A stretch of DNA of 64,000 bases from Myoxocephalus aenaeus (Eukaryota; Chordata; Actinopteri; Perciformes; Cottidae), in the NCBI GenBank assembly GCA_038501785.1, contig JBAMJR010000073.1, positions 2,963,001 to 3,027,000 of the forward strand. Reading direction: 5' to 3'. The notes beneath the pieces were generated by a model. The model was not told where the DNA came from. It saw only the letters and a program-made list of their open reading frames with translations, and searched no databases. This document shows, piece by piece, positions 37,751 through 50,773 of the stretch; position 1 is the first letter of the stretch, and each line of letters begins with the position of its first letter. The translations under genes were made by a program, and so were the position numbers.

Positions 37751-37778
37751 TTAATGGTAACTTTGAAGTTACCATTAA
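37751..37778. repeat. Perfect hairpin, 12-bp stem and 4-base loop
   Basis: TTAATGGTAACT (37751-37762), loop TTGA, and exact complement (37767-37778). Confidence 0.85.
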
Positions 37779-37796
37779 GCCATTTAAGCGTTGTAC

Positions 37797-37798
<2 letters not shown>

Positions 37799-37827
<29 letters not shown>
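37799..37827. repeat. (TG)n microsatellite
   Basis: About 14 units, 20 bp after the 37.75-kb hairpin. Confidence 0.95.
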
Positions 37828-37829
<2 letters not shown>

Positions 37830-38174
37830 ACACTGTAAAAGCTTTGTATTTTGGTCATTATGAGTTATTTTTGGCCGTCTACTATCGGTCCTGAAGCTGC
37901 AGTACAACAGACAGGGAATTCCTCTGACTGTTAAATATGTATTAAAGCCTCATTGCCGGTGACTCAGTCCCACTCCAGTCACTTCAACATCAACTCCTAC
38001 AGTGACTGCGGCTTTCCACTCACTGCGGGAGCCCAGTCCAACCAGGTGGAAGTAGGAAAACACCTCGGAGCTGCAACAGCCAGCCAGTCAATCAGCGTGG
38101 GGATCCCAGCGTGCCCTTCTCAATGCCTCGCCTCCATTTTATCCATCTTGATCACATGACATTCATACTATTCC

Positions 38175-38333
38175 GGTGTAACAGGCCATAGTATACCCCC
38201 AGTCCGTACTATACCTGGGGTTATTTTTGGTTATAGTTTGGCCTAGGACAGTTTATCCCCGGGGTATACTCTGGCCTGGACCAAAGTATACCCAGGTTTA
38301 ATCTGGGCGGGGGTTCATTTGGCCTGTTACACC
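38175..38333. mobile_element. Foldback MITE-like element
   Basis: Perfect 14-bp terminal inverted repeats GGTGTAACAGGCCA lie at 38175-38188 and, as complement, at 38320-38333. Outside them an imperfect match continues (ATACTATT left, AGTAT right). The two arms remain similar along their length, sharing CCCCC, ACCTGGG, TTTGG and AGT(T)TAT/GTATAC blocks, and meet at the palindrome TATCCCCGGGGTATA centred on 38260/38261. The whole ~160 bp can fold into one long imperfect hairpin. No coding capacity and no clear target-site duplication; superfamily unknown. Confidence 0.65.
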
Positions 38334-41300
38334 TGTAGTATTTACTGACACCAATAAGGTGTCCAGACTACTGTACTGTTGGTTTCACATTTTTCAGGAG
38401 AGTCATCAGAGGTGTCAGTGTGGAGCCAAGTCTCTCTTGGAGCCTTCCAATTTCCAGTAAATGTTGTGTGCCTCGAGGCAGACTCTGATCAGACTCCCTG
38501 GCTGGCCAGATGCCAGGACAGTACATCTTGCTTTAACAGCTTTGTTGACGGAGAGTACCTTTTAATTGTCGTATCTATTAAATGGAGTTGCTGGCTATTG
38601 CATTGAGTGTTCTTTTGCTGCTACTTTCTATGGCTTGTAGTTAGGTGTGTTTTGGCCTGACATCGGGCAGATTTTAATATTCATCCGTTAAGTGTACGGA
38701 AAATGAATATGCACCTGCACACCCACACAGATGTCTTTGATTACTCTGAGTGGGAGGAGCGCTGCTGAGAATTACACATAACTCTATGTTGTACTCAACT
38801 GTGCGCCAATATAAATGATAATGGAATAAGTTGTCCTTCCCTAACAGGCAATTGAGGTGTCCAGTAATCCCAGTAAAGAATACATCTCACTTTTTCTAGT
38901 TTATCGTCTGTACTTCAGACAACTAGCATTTTCTGCCCCTCTCGTGCTCTGTGGTCCTCGCTGATTTAATGTAGATCCAGTTCCTCCCCTCCCTCCCTCG
39001 CATACAGTACAGTCACACTGCATTGGGCTGGAACCCATCACTTGTTCCCCCGAGTCTGCAGGTCTGACTGCCTGACTGCGAAGGCTCTCACACTTGCTGT
39101 ATAATGAGACAGTAGAAGCACAGTTAAAGAGCAGTTTGATGATCTAGTATTTAATCTCGGCCTGGTTTTGTGTGCAGAACAAGAGCTGCTTTATAATTTC
39201 GGTAGTATAACTGGAAAGGAACAGTGTGCCGTCTTACAGCACAGAGTTGGAAGTTAATTGTAATGTTGCCCGGACAGAGGGCAATTTTCACCTTATCATA
39301 GGCTGTTGTACAGGCCGGGGTTTAGGGGACATATTCTCTCATGTGACTATATTTTAACAGCTGAATTCACACTTTTCATTGACTGAGAGATAAACCTTTT
39401 AATGGATCAAACCTGTGACTCTGGTTGTCTTAGCCAATGTGATTCAACCCATGTATACTTCACATTGCTGCAACCGTTGTGTGTTACGGTTTTGAGTCTA
39501 TTTCCTCCCCCCTCCAGGCAATCACTGCTTTCCATTCGTTTGCATGCAGCGTTAACATCTATTTACACTCTTGAAACTTGCTTGAGTTGTGAAAACCATC
39601 CATCAAGTCTCCACTGTTTTTGACAATGAAATTATGTTTTTTTTTAGTGACCTGTGAAAAGCGTGATCGACACCGGCCTAGTTTGTCACAGTATGTCATC
39701 AAGACCAAGAACAAAATACAAACTATTGTCACTCCCGTGAATCAGGCCTCCTCCAGAAGAGACTCCATGCTGACCAAATGGAACGCGTGCAGCCTTTGAC
39801 ACTAATTGGCTCCTGTCGTGTTGTGCCATCATACACGAACATTGTTGCTAATATTTTGGGCTTTTATCGAGGCTCAAGCCCAATAAATTACCCTGATAGC
39901 ACAACTGGCTCCTCATTTTTAAATGTATTTAGCCCGACAGCTGATGTCACATTACTTCTGTTTCGGAACAATCAACTGAGGCTGCAGTGATATGTTATGT
40001 ATATCAAAAGCACAAATAGATGAGCAGACTTGCTTTCTTGCACCCAAACTTCAAGAATAAATTAGCTGAAGTTGTTTATTTTTTTATATCTTTTTTTTTT
40101 TTTTGTCAGGTTGTTATGGAAACTGGCCCGCCCACGTCTGCAGCAATGCTGTGCTGTACAAAAGTGTTTTCTACCTCTAATTCTCTCCACAGTCACCCAG
40201 TAAATAGTTTTACTGTTATTCAGCACAACTTGCATACGGCAAACCAAACTAACACTCGAAAACCATCTTGGCGATTCATGCTGTGCTCTGTGGAGCCACC
40301 GGAGAACTGTCATAGGAGCAGCCAGATTGGGCCAAAACCAAGGCGATTGTACCCGGGTGGCACCACTGTGAATAGCCAGTACTGTTTGTGAACCAGTGAA
40401 GGACAGAGTCAATGTACCAGTGTCCTCTGACGAATCATATTAAATTGACCTGTTACTGTTATTTTGTCTGACAAGCATCCCCTCGGATGAATTGGTCTCC
40501 CTCAGCGGGCCAGAGGGAACCTTTGCTCCGCCTCTCTCACCTCTTCAGAGGGAAACTGAGAAAAGTAAAGACAATTTACTTGCTGCACTCAGGAGTAAAT
40601 GTGCCTCTCCGTGATGATAGGATGCTCAATTTCTTTTTGATTAGTCAAGCCAGCAAGGAAAAGCAAAGGAGACCCACTTTTGCTCCATCGTAGGATGAGT
40701 CACTGAGTGGTCTCCTGTGGCTAGAGACCTGTGGGGAAAGAGTCACACAGAGACGCTGCTTGGCTGCAGCGAGTAAAACATGGAAGGTAATGAGGTAAAG
40801 GGTTTAATAAGAAGCTGAAGTAAAACTGTTTTCAACAGGGTTCAGGGTTGAACGCTGTTGTCTCCAACCCTGGCTACGCTACTTTGCTGCCCTTGCCCCC
40901 AACATAGCAGTACATTATTCCAGACAAAAGGAATATAAGTTCCACAGTCATGTAAGGAATTCAAACAGATGATTTAACGATCATCCAATATCCCATTTCT
41001 GGGTAATAGTTTGAATTTGTGACAATGCTGGATAGCCATTGTAGTCAATGCTAAGGTGAAGCTCAGATGTTTCTTTTTTAAGTTATGTATCCTACTTTAA
41101 AAAGAGAAAAATGAAGTGAGAGTAACAGAGCCAACATTTCAAATATCAAGGTGTTTCAGGTGTCAATTTTATGTCATGTAGCATTTTGATGCTTTCAGTT
41201 TTGGCTCCCCTACTGGCCCATTGAACGGACTGGACTGTGTTAGTGTGCTTCTGGAACTTCAACCCAACAGTTCTGTCCTCCCTTCTCCATCCCACGGGAG

Positions 41301-43795
41301 ACCCCTTCAGCAGCCAGACACACTGGCCCATTTTTCATCCCTTTCTGCCTCCCTCCTTCTCTGCTTCTCTTCCTGTGTCTCCCTCCGTCTGCCAACCGCT
41401 TTATCTTCGACTCGCCAAGCTGAGACTTTATTGAAGTAGTTGTTTATGTTTTGGCTCTTGAATCTATCCACAATGTCTATCTCTATTGATTGACTTTTTC
41501 ATTTCTATCCAAGAAGTTAAATATGCATTGTCCGTTTATGGCTAAAAACTAATCACATAAAGTAACACAACATTAGCTGCAGTATAAGTTGTAAGCGGCA
41601 AGTGTTGCTAAATAGAGAAGGGTTGCAATAAACTAATTACCCAGCCACTGCTGATGCCAGTCTACCCACAAGAACCTAATGGATAATTACATATAAGTGC
41701 AAGCAAGGGCTTGATAAGTGTAATAAGTGTCCTGGGCTTTAAAAGGATACCATTTGATTTAAAGATGGAGGAAACAGAGGTGCAGAGGGAGCAAAAGGGA
41801 GCTACCAAAGAGAGGGGAACACCCTCCCTCCTTTTACTCTTCATGCGTCGAAGCCAAACGTGTCACCAGCTGCTTACGTTTTGCTCCAGTTTCTCTGCGG
41901 TTTTACCTTTTTTTTTTTTTTTTAACTATTCTGAAAGGCAGATGAGTTTATTAATTACACATTCGCGGACTCTGAGCCTTCCCATCCAGTACAAAGTGTT
42001 TCACAAAGTCTGCATCATTGTTTCATCATACTGCACCAAGAACAGCAAACATTCCTGAATTAAACAGAGTATTTATTCACAGGGAAATGCTGCTTTTCTA
42101 TCTGTGACTGCTATCAAGTAGTGGCCGTGGATGAGGAAAGTTTTTACAGAAATGCACAAACACACACACACACACAGGTTTGTGAGTACAGGCATTAAAA
42201 GCAGTGCAAGGATGCTGGGAGCACGACGGTGGGCGGATGTGGGTGTCTGAAGTGTGTCTCTGTCTTTCTCCGCCGGTGTGAAAAGAAATGCAGTAATTAA
42301 AGCCAACCTCTTTCTGGTCCCCAATGGAAAGGGAAGGCAGAAAGGGTGAAGAGGCTGTGAGAGGGAGTCGGAGCGATAAAGAAGAAAGGAGAGATAAAAG
42401 CCAGAGACAGATTTCTTTCTTTTTTATGAAAAGGGAAAGAAAGGGAGGTTTTAATTTTAGCTTGGCATGCCAGATTGCCATGAGGGGAGAATGTGGCAAC
42501 TGAACGTGTAGACAGGGGTCCACGTGTGAACACAACACACACACACACACACTGACACTAACATCACATCTCACAGCATTGCCACAGTTTTGAAAATGTG
42601 CCTGAAGACAAGAGTTTCCCCTCATTTTAAATGACCAAAGCACAGCTTTCAGTTCTACTCGTGTTGAAGAAGCGTGTCGTAGACCGATCAGCAGTGACCC
42701 AGTTCACGGCTACATTTATTGTAAAAAAAAAAAAGAAGTCATTCCTTGTCTTTATTAAACTCCGGCATTCACCTAAAGTCAACCCGCTAATTGGGCTACT
42801 GAGCAAGAGTTCTCTGTCTGCAGACTGAAAGAGCCTCGAGTCCCAGTGAAATGTTAATGTTTAACTACACTGTAAACATCCAGTGTAGGTTTGTGTTGTT
42901 TGAGCTGTGTTCTCTTATCAGTGCTGCTTGTTATCCAAACTTCCTGGCAATCTCCTCGTCTAACGAATGTGTGAGCTCCGCTGTTCTACTGCCTGGTGTT
43001 TCTGTTTGGAGAGGTGTCTCGTTCTGACCTACATACGTTACCGTGACCAGCACTAAACTTTTGTCTCCATGACAACGGGAGGTGTGAGAGGGAGGGATGC
43101 GCCGACTTGAAAGCCAGGGTGTTGTTGTCTTCCTACGAGCCTCCACAAGCCCACGCAAACTGATGTATATCAGAACAAACATTCAAGAAGGTATCAAGCC
43201 TAGAAATCTGCATTTTGAAGCTTTTTCTGTCATTTTTACTCGAGCACAGGCAAGACTTTTTTTGTCCTGGCGGGGCAAGGGTGGATAGATGTTGAGGGAG
43301 AGATGAGAAAAGGTCTTTGATGTATAATTTATCTATGCAGTGGCCGGCCGGAGGTGATGGGGTGTGAGCTGGGTGAGGAGAGGGGAGGACAGGAGGATCG
43401 CGGAGAGGAATCTTAGGGGATAATGGTGGGTGGGCAGAATAGAGGAGGTTGGAGAGAGGGAATCCAACACGGTTTCCCTGTTATCCGTCACTGTGCCAAG
43501 TACTGTAAATTCAGTGGGATTATGTGTCTGTATAAATAATAAGTGTGATCACAATTATGCATGTTTATTATGTTGTTTTGCTCTTGTGCATATGGAGCAC
43601 CTAGACTTAGAAAAACTGCTATTATCTTTTAGGTATATTATTTTCTAATTTTTTATTTCATTTTTAAAAAATGTCGCAGAGGAAGACACTTTGCGTGTGC
43701 AGGCAACAGCCCACTTGTTCAGGCAAATTTATACTTCTTCAGGGCAGATGGTGCCTTATAGCGTTTTCACATTTGGCTCTTAGAGGAAGGAGCTT

Positions 43796-43835
43796 GGAGG
43801 AGGAGGAGGAGGAGGAGGAGGAAGAAGAAGAAGAG
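43796..43835. repeat. (GGA)n/(GAA)n microsatellite
   Basis: Trinucleotide purine repeat, GGA units turning into GAA units. Confidence 0.95.
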
Positions 43836-44339
43836 AAAATAAGGGATACAATAGGGATGGAAGGAAGCAAAGCAGGCTGTTGCACCCCTGGAGGGAAGAG
43901 CAGAAGAGCAGCTTTGCTTTGTTAGGAGACTGGTTGAGACCTCATTCTCTCACCCCTCCTCCCTCCCATCTTTACTCTCTTACCACCCCTCTTTTCTTCT
44001 CCTCCTTCCTCTCACCCACTCACTCATCATTTCTCTGTTTCCTCAAGCCATTTCCACTTTTTTGTCATCCACATGTCTGGTTGCAGTGCATATGTAAGTT
44101 GAAATGTAAAGAAAGGGAAGCGGTCTATTTCAAATGCACATTCCTTCATGAAAAGTTAAAATTAAATGTATTATCATTATTATGAGACCAGTAAACAACC
44201 ACAGAGAAGATGGGAGGGAATCTATAAACTAAAATATGACCTGAATAAAAAGTGCACCTCAATCCTCTTCCCTTTTCCCTTTTCTCTCTGCCCCAGTTCA
44301 AGTATTTGTTCTTATGTGCATGTTTAAGGGCTGCACAGG

Positions 44340-44340
<1 letters not shown>

Positions 44341-44421
<81 letters not shown>
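44341..44421. repeat. (TG)n microsatellite
   Basis: About 40 units. Confidence 0.97.
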
Positions 44422-44424
<3 letters not shown>

Positions 44425-47400
44425 TACAGTGTCTCCTAAGGAGACAGTAGGCAGTGGTCCATACAAGTCTGCTGACCGGCGATAGCACTCTGTTGTTGTC
44501 TCTACCCACTGATCAGCTCTGCCTCGCCCACAGGGAGGTGGGTGCGCACACACACAAATGTACATGGAGGATCCACCTCTGTGTGCCTCTCACTAATCAT
44601 CCCCCACACTAAAGCCTCCATCATTGGTTCAGAATGGGCAAAAAATAACAAAACAATGAATAACTTTTTAGTGGGCAAACTACAGTGTTTTTTAATTCTC
44701 CCACGTTTTGGATGAAACACATCCAATGCCAGGAAGGACTGAACCATGTTTTTTGTCCTTTTAGAAGGTCATTGAGACAATGTCATTAGGCTGATCGTAG
44801 AGTTATAAACTGTTATTGTGCATTGATCGAGAAGCACAGCAGACTACTACACATTGGATCCTGAAAAGTTTAAGCCTGCCGTCCTTCATGACTTGGTGAT
44901 CGGGAAGGAGGCGCAATGGACCAAAATCACTGACACACTTAATAACACGACTCACATTGTTCCTCTTTCACTTTTACATATGCACAGTTGTGCTCATAAG
45001 ACTGCTCTCTTCTCCTGTGTGGGTCACCGTCACAGATCATGTCGTAGAAGTTGTCACACGATAGGCAAAGAAGGCTATGTCGAAGCATCTGAGATTCTGT
45101 CATGCTGTACCGTTCTTGTGATCTGATCCTGGCAGGAGATTTTATTTGATGCATGATTTTTTCTTTCTTTTTTGCATTTGTCAAGTTACAACATACCGTA
45201 TGAATCTGCTACATCTTGTGTGGCTTTTTGTAACTTATAGATGGGCAGTTAAAGATTAAATAAAGAATTGGATGGACATTAGATGTTTGAGATAATGAAA
45301 GTCCATTTACAGCCCCAACTACCGTAATAATACAATATTTAAATGACCATCTTAATATTTATCAGCCATTCTTCTTACATGTTCTTATTCTTCCATATTT
45401 AATTATAATTCTCTCAGACACTGTTTTAAGAGCTTAGTAAGCCACTCAGCATGTGATTGATTGATTGATTGTCGAGAGTTTAACTCTTTAACAAACAAAG
45501 AGAAATATAAAAGAGGTATCCTCTTATAATTTGACCAGAAAAATCTTAACTCATCGTCCACCTTTTTAGTTTGGTAGCTTTCAACCTCATCTCATGGTCT
45601 TTAAAAGCAAATAGTGGCCGTTAAATGTGGACGTTGAGTTTTGTTGATGCAGGAGAATTTGAAAGAATAACAGTGTGCGCTTAATGCCTCAGGAGCCTCA
45701 AACATACCTTTTCAATCTCAGATTAACCCAGATTACGTAACACGAAGGTCCTGCAGAGTGACATCACAGAGTAAAATGTGACCACCGGCCACCCTTTCCT
45801 CATATGACCATCATACCTCGGGTGAACCTGAGCTCAAAGTGGAGGTAAATAGGATGAATATTTATATTGCAGTCCAGTGGGAGCAGGAAGACAGAGCAAC
45901 ACATAGGAGGAATTGATGACACAGCGAAATGTTATTCTCCGTGGATTGACAATTTATTTTCTCTCTGACTATTGCCGGAAGGTCAGGTGGGGTCATATAC
46001 AAAGTTAATATTTCAAAGGTTTAGACAGTTTCTTCTTAATTCATAATGGGGCGATCACAAAATAGGCGAGACAATATTCTGATAATATAACACAAAAAAG
46101 TTGATTCTCACATGAAGAAATATTTAGAATAGACGAGGAATATTAGCCAGGATCAAAAGTATCACTCTGATTTGCATCAAATAGAATAATTGATATTGCA
46201 AAGTGTTGACCATCTCAAAATAGCAGTGGGATTACCTAGAATTCCTCGTGGGGATCTGAACTCCGGATCTCATGTTCCCTCTTTGTTGCCGTCCACTCGA
46301 GACGGGTCAGGTCACTCAGACACAAGCTCCTTCCACCACACTGAATAATTCAGGAGAGGCCATGATGCAATGTGTGTGTTTGAGTGAGTCATGTTGTGTG
46401 TGGAGTGTGTATGTTAAGGAATGGTTTCAGTGGAGTGTGAGTGTGTGAAGATGGGCGCTCCCAGAGGGGTTTCCTCGATGCTCTTGGAGAAGCCCTGTGG
46501 CCCACTTAGGATCAGTTTACAGATGTCGGACTGAGAGTGGATTTTGAAAACTGACTCACAGTGATTGGGTGTAGCAGCCAATGACCTGTTGATTCAGGTA
46601 GAGACTCTACATTATGTACGTTTAAAATAAACACTTGTTCATCTGCAGCATTCAGAGTACAACATTACATCTGAACAAACCTGCCACTGTTGATCCTTTA
46701 TCATAATGCCACCACTCTGATGTGTGGGTGGATGATTTACATAGTGCCAGAGCTGTTGTCGTAGTACACATGCTGATATACATACAGAATTTGTATGAAT
46801 ATGACTCACCACACACTTGTGCGTGAGAATCTCGGTCAGTAATGTGTCCTGAGAAACCCATGATGTGGGATGGGGGTGATGTCTGTGTCAGCTGGTTTAA
46901 AATGTCCTTAAATAACAGAATCTAGTGTACAAGCCGTCCTCCAACTGCCAGCCCAGCTTACACACTGTGACGGTTATGGCCGAGCTGTTTGCTATAGTTC
47001 AGTGTCGTCTTGAGTTGCAGTGACGTTCGTCCTCCAATCCCCGGTGACATAAGGCTCTGGAGTTACACTGCACAGGTACAAAGTGTGCACCCATACATCT
47101 CAGTATCATGCATAATGGCTGAAGGGTGAGGTCAGGATGATGCACTTTGTTCACTCCGGAGGACTCCACCTGTACTGTATTTTGACTTTTATATATAGTT
47201 CCAGCAATCTGACCTGGCCTTCCGAGGAAACTGTCATCATGTATATTTAAAGGAAAAGGGAAAGATGTGCTCATCAAAAGGGTAAAAAATAGATCTCCAT
47301 CTCTGCAGTTCTACTGAGCATTGTTGCCTTTTTTTAGCTGAATATTTTCTTTTTTTATAGCACACATAAACTGCATGGTTCGATATCAAGAAAGTGAGAG

Positions 47401-48407
47401 GACTCATTGGGGCTATTTTAGCACAAACATACCAGTTAGCTTAGTGCTGTCAACACAATTTCTAAGCTGTGTTGTATCTTCTGTATGTTGCACATGTAGA
47501 AACAGAAAAGGTGGCAGTGTGGTCCAGTGAGCAGAAAGCTTATTCTGTGAGTTATTTCTTGATGAACAACACTCAACACACTCATATTATGGGGTTGAGT
47601 AGCAGTAATCCGCTCCATTTTTATGTGATTGTCATGGTTTTTCATTCTGAATTATGTCAACTCCATGTTTTCGTCAGGCACTTCGTAATGTAGACCACCC
47701 CACGCTTTCCCCTCCCTTTCTGTGCCTTATATTACTCATTTCATCCCATATTCAACGACCCCTCCACCCTTCCCCTAGTTGTTCCTCCGTGTCACAGTGA
47801 AGAGTAAATAATTCATGTTTGGGCTGCTTGCTGGTGGAAATGAATCATGTGAGAAGAGCAGGATACACGCGCTTGTCTCAGAGTGACTCTTCTCTCAAAA
47901 GGAAATGTCCATGTCGTGGTGATTCATTATATAATATTTGAAATTACAACAGAGACGCCCAAACTCAAGGTTCACCTAGCAGCAATTTCCAGAGGTTTCA
48001 ACCGCATGTCACAGATCTTCGTCAGTCGAAGGATTTTGCTAAGTGAAGTCTGAGGCCAAAATGTTGATTTCATGGTCCTAAACAAGTCCTCATGGAATTA
48101 GAAACAGTAGCAACTTTAGCTTGACTTTGCTGCTGGCCTCCAACATCAGGGAGCTAACATAACTTCCATAACTGGTCAGAGAACATTGTCAGCCTCCACT
48201 CGCCTCTCCTGAGATGTTGAAAGCCATCACATCTCCGCTCACGTTCGATCATTCTCTAGCAATGCATTCGCACAATATGTTGAACGAGTCTACACGTTTG
48301 ATGAATGGACACAGATTCTGTTCCCTCTCTCCCACACACACTTTTCTCTCCCTGCCTGAGTCAAACTAAATGTGTCTCTGCGTGCATGTGTTTGTTTAAA
48401 TTTTCAC

Positions 48408-48409
<2 letters not shown>

Positions 48410-48442
<33 letters not shown>
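48410..48442. repeat. (TG)n microsatellite
   Basis: About 16 units, roughly 500 bp upstream of the last eef1akmt4 exon. Confidence 0.95.
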
Positions 48443-48444
<2 letters not shown>

Positions 48445-48936
48445 ACTCTTATTTGCCTGAGCTCTGCATGCAGTTCTCTGAAGCGTGACTGTGTCCTGAT
48501 GCACACGTGTATCTCACGCGAAGGATCAACACACTGGAGTGTTGATGGACCCAGAACAACAATTATTCATACAGAGGGACCCTCACAGTTTTCGTACTGT
48601 CACACAGTGTTATCAGATCGCATAGAGAAACAGCCAGCACTGCGGACTGAAAATCTCCATGCTTAACATTTGCTTGGGCTTATAGTGATGCAGTGCCATG
48701 TGACTGATTGGAGAGATACCGACTTGAGGGACAGAAGTGTCTACCCAACCAACAACAAGTAGTCACAGAGTTTTTTGTGACTCGGGTCTGGATATAATTT
48801 AGAAGATTGCGTCTTCCACTGCCTTTCCTTAAGATCACATCAATAGGTGTATTGTTGATGATGTGAATTAAAACATGGGTGAGTCTTGGTCGTAGGTCTT
48901 CTAATACGCTTCCTCTCCTTTTTCTTCTTCTTCCAG

Positions 48937-49227
48937 GTTAGACGCTGCTTGAAGACCGGAGGACGGTTTGTCTCTGTAACCTTCGCCTCGCCCCTCTTCA
49001 GGAAACGCCTCTATGCTCGCACAGAGTACAACTGGTCGATTAAGGAGTATGGTTATGGAGAAGGCTTTGAATATTTTGTGTATGTCATGACCAAAGGAGA
49101 GGAGCTCAGCCCAGAAGATGCAGCTCTTGAGAAAAAGCTACTGGAGGACACCAAATCCCCACCTACCACGATTGTCACAATGCAAATGGAAGACGAGGAA
49201 GACTTCCTGTTTAATATTGAATGCTAG
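48937..49227 (+). CDS. eef1akmt4: EEF1A lysine methyltransferase 4, last coding exon
   Basis: This exon supplies the C-terminal half of the methyltransferase, 96 residues plus TAG at 49225-49227. It opens VRRCLKTGGRFVSVTF, the strand-turn after the SAM pocket typical of the family (human counterpart has a PGGRFIS-type sequence). It continues with RKRLYARTEYNWSIKEYGYG and YVMTKGEELS, and ends EDEEDFLFNIEC, matching the acidic DxEDF...I ending of vertebrate EEF1AKMT4. The acceptor is a strong pyrimidine tract plus CAG at 48934-48936, phase 0, continuing exon 18673-18956. The Met-initiated frame that begins at 48886 reads through the intron and is not the true start. Confidence 0.94.
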   Translation, partial: VRRCLKTGGRFVSVTFASPLFRKRLYARTEYNWSIKEYGYGEGFEYFVYVMTKGEELSPEDAALEKKLLEDTKSPPTTIVTMQMEDEEDFLFNIEC

Positions 49228-49704
49228 GAATACATTAACTCTGAGAGTTATAGGTAAGCTCTATGCTGTGATAATGACCAAAGAAACTCAAACTTCCCCA
49301 CAATCACAAATACAACAGGAACTGCCTTTGTGTGACACATTTCTACCTGACAGTGATGTCATTTTGTAAGAATGAACTGTTATGTATTTTTAGCTGTTGT
49401 TTATGTCCAGCATAGATGTTCATATAGACATCTGTGAGGAAGGATTTCAGAGGATTTGTTTTATACAGGATTTAGACGCACCACCAGGTATACAAATCAA
49501 ATACTTTATAGCAAATAGTGGCCAAATATACATCCAAATATGTGGTGAATGCACGATAATTGGCAGTTGTTACATTCCCAAAGAATAATCGGAAACGGTA
49601 GCATAATAATCATGTTTGAGACGAATCAAAAGAAACCGTGTGGTTACTATTTACAACATTTACATGTAGAGAAAAATGTTTCTCTAAACAAAATGTTTGT
49701 GTCA

Positions 49705-49710
49705 AATAAA
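49705..49710 (+). terminator. Candidate polyadenylation signal AATAAA
   Basis: AATAAA 478 bp after the eef1akmt4 stop codon, in an AT-rich context. Confidence 0.5.
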
Positions 49711-49998
49711 ATTAATCAATTAATCAAAATTGACAAAATAATCACATCTGTTATCCAACAGCCTAATTCACTTATTTATTAAAACCCAAACAACTTTTAT
49801 TACAGTGCTGGCAGTGTGCGATACCTATAGTGTTTTTAACAAAAAGTCACCTACGTGCATGAAAAAAACATTGATTACCCAAACTGACCATGGCCCTTTC
49901 CCTGACACTGTTTTTTTTATGTTACGACAAATACAGATAAGGTAGCCTCGAAAATACAGAACACAATCAACTTTACACACTAAACAATGTCAACACGA

Positions 49999-50004
49999 AA
50001 TAAA
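49999..50004 (+). terminator. Second candidate polyadenylation signal AATAAA
   Basis: AATAAA 772 bp after the stop; an alternative distal site. Confidence 0.4.
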
Positions 50005-50748
50005 TCTTTGGCTTGAAGTCGGAGTGTCCCTGTGATCCGAACTAAAACATTGTTTTCTATATGTTTTTTATGATTGTATTGTTTATTCAATCAGTTTGTG
50101 ATGACTATGGAGCCCTTTATACTCATGTTTAACTATGAGTCATGTTTCTGTCTGTGTCATCATTTATTGAGGTTATGTTGTTGTGTGGTCCTAATATAAA
50201 CTTTTATCTTTTAAAAAACGATTTTACATCCCAGTGTTCTTCATTGTTCTGTCTGTCCATACATCTGACAGATTCAACAGTCTCTGCTTCTACGGTGTCG
50301 CACACAAGTCTGCCCATGTTGCAAAATGTGCAAGACAAGCGGGCACATCTAGACACAGCACATAAACAGCAGCACTGGCCTGCATGTGCAGTCAGTGTTA
50401 AATTCTCTTTATATGTCAGTCGAAATTCTCCCCTTCTGGGTTGTCTGCATCTGGACCATGTCTGTTTTAGGTTCCAAACAAAAGCTGCTAATGGAGATAT
50501 GCAGTGTTTGAAACAAGCCAGCACATACAGCCCACCCGGCGTGTTATTTGTTGCGGAAACATGAGCTGAGTCTCGCGTCCTGTGCTCTCTGCTGCTTAAA
50601 TTTAGAACTGAAAGAGAGAGCCAGGCATACAGACAGGCAGGAAGGCTGGTGACTGGAGGGGAGGGGGGGGGACGGACCACATTGATAAAGTAGAAATCAT
50701 TTATTTTTAATTCTCCACTGAGATCTAATTACTGCCTATTTTTAAGAC

Positions 50749-50773
50749 GGGGGGGGGGGGGGGGGGGGGGGGG
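50749..50773. repeat. Poly-G tract, 25 bases
   Basis: 25 consecutive G on the plus strand, the longest mononucleotide G-run in the window; a shorter G-rich tract (GGGGAGGGGGGGGG) lies about 90 bp before it. Confidence 0.95.

Larger units (their letters stand above)
18957..48936 (+). other. eef1akmt4: Giant eef1akmt4 intron (29,980 bp)
   Basis: It is bounded by donor GTATCG at 18957 and acceptor ...TTCTTCTTCTTCCAG at 48936, with phase 0 on both sides; joining the exons gives an uninterrupted methyltransferase sequence. No host coding exon was recognised inside it on either strand. It carries a decayed retroelement (23.05-24.14 kb), a tRNA-derived SINE (28.1 kb), a dense CA/GT cluster (24.3-28.1 kb), perfect hairpins (36.91 and 37.75 kb), a foldback element (38.2 kb) and many simple repeats. 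The remaining stretches (18.96-22.84, 28.9-36.9 and 38.4-48.9 kb) look like ordinary AT-rich intronic DNA. Confidence 0.85.
49228..50020 (+). other. eef1akmt4: Probable eef1akmt4 3' UTR
   Basis: AT-rich sequence following the stop codon, with two canonical polyadenylation signals (49705-49710 and 49999-50004). Extent is inferred; no transcript evidence is available here. Confidence 0.5.

Noticed and set aside
48886..48936. Upstream start for the last eef1akmt4 exon
   Set aside because: This is intron sequence including the polypyrimidine tract; the exon joins in phase 0 with 18956.
50142..50680. Overlapping 140- and 158-residue frames on opposite strands
   Set aside because: No recognisable domain, low-complexity composition, located past the polyadenylation signals; most likely chance.
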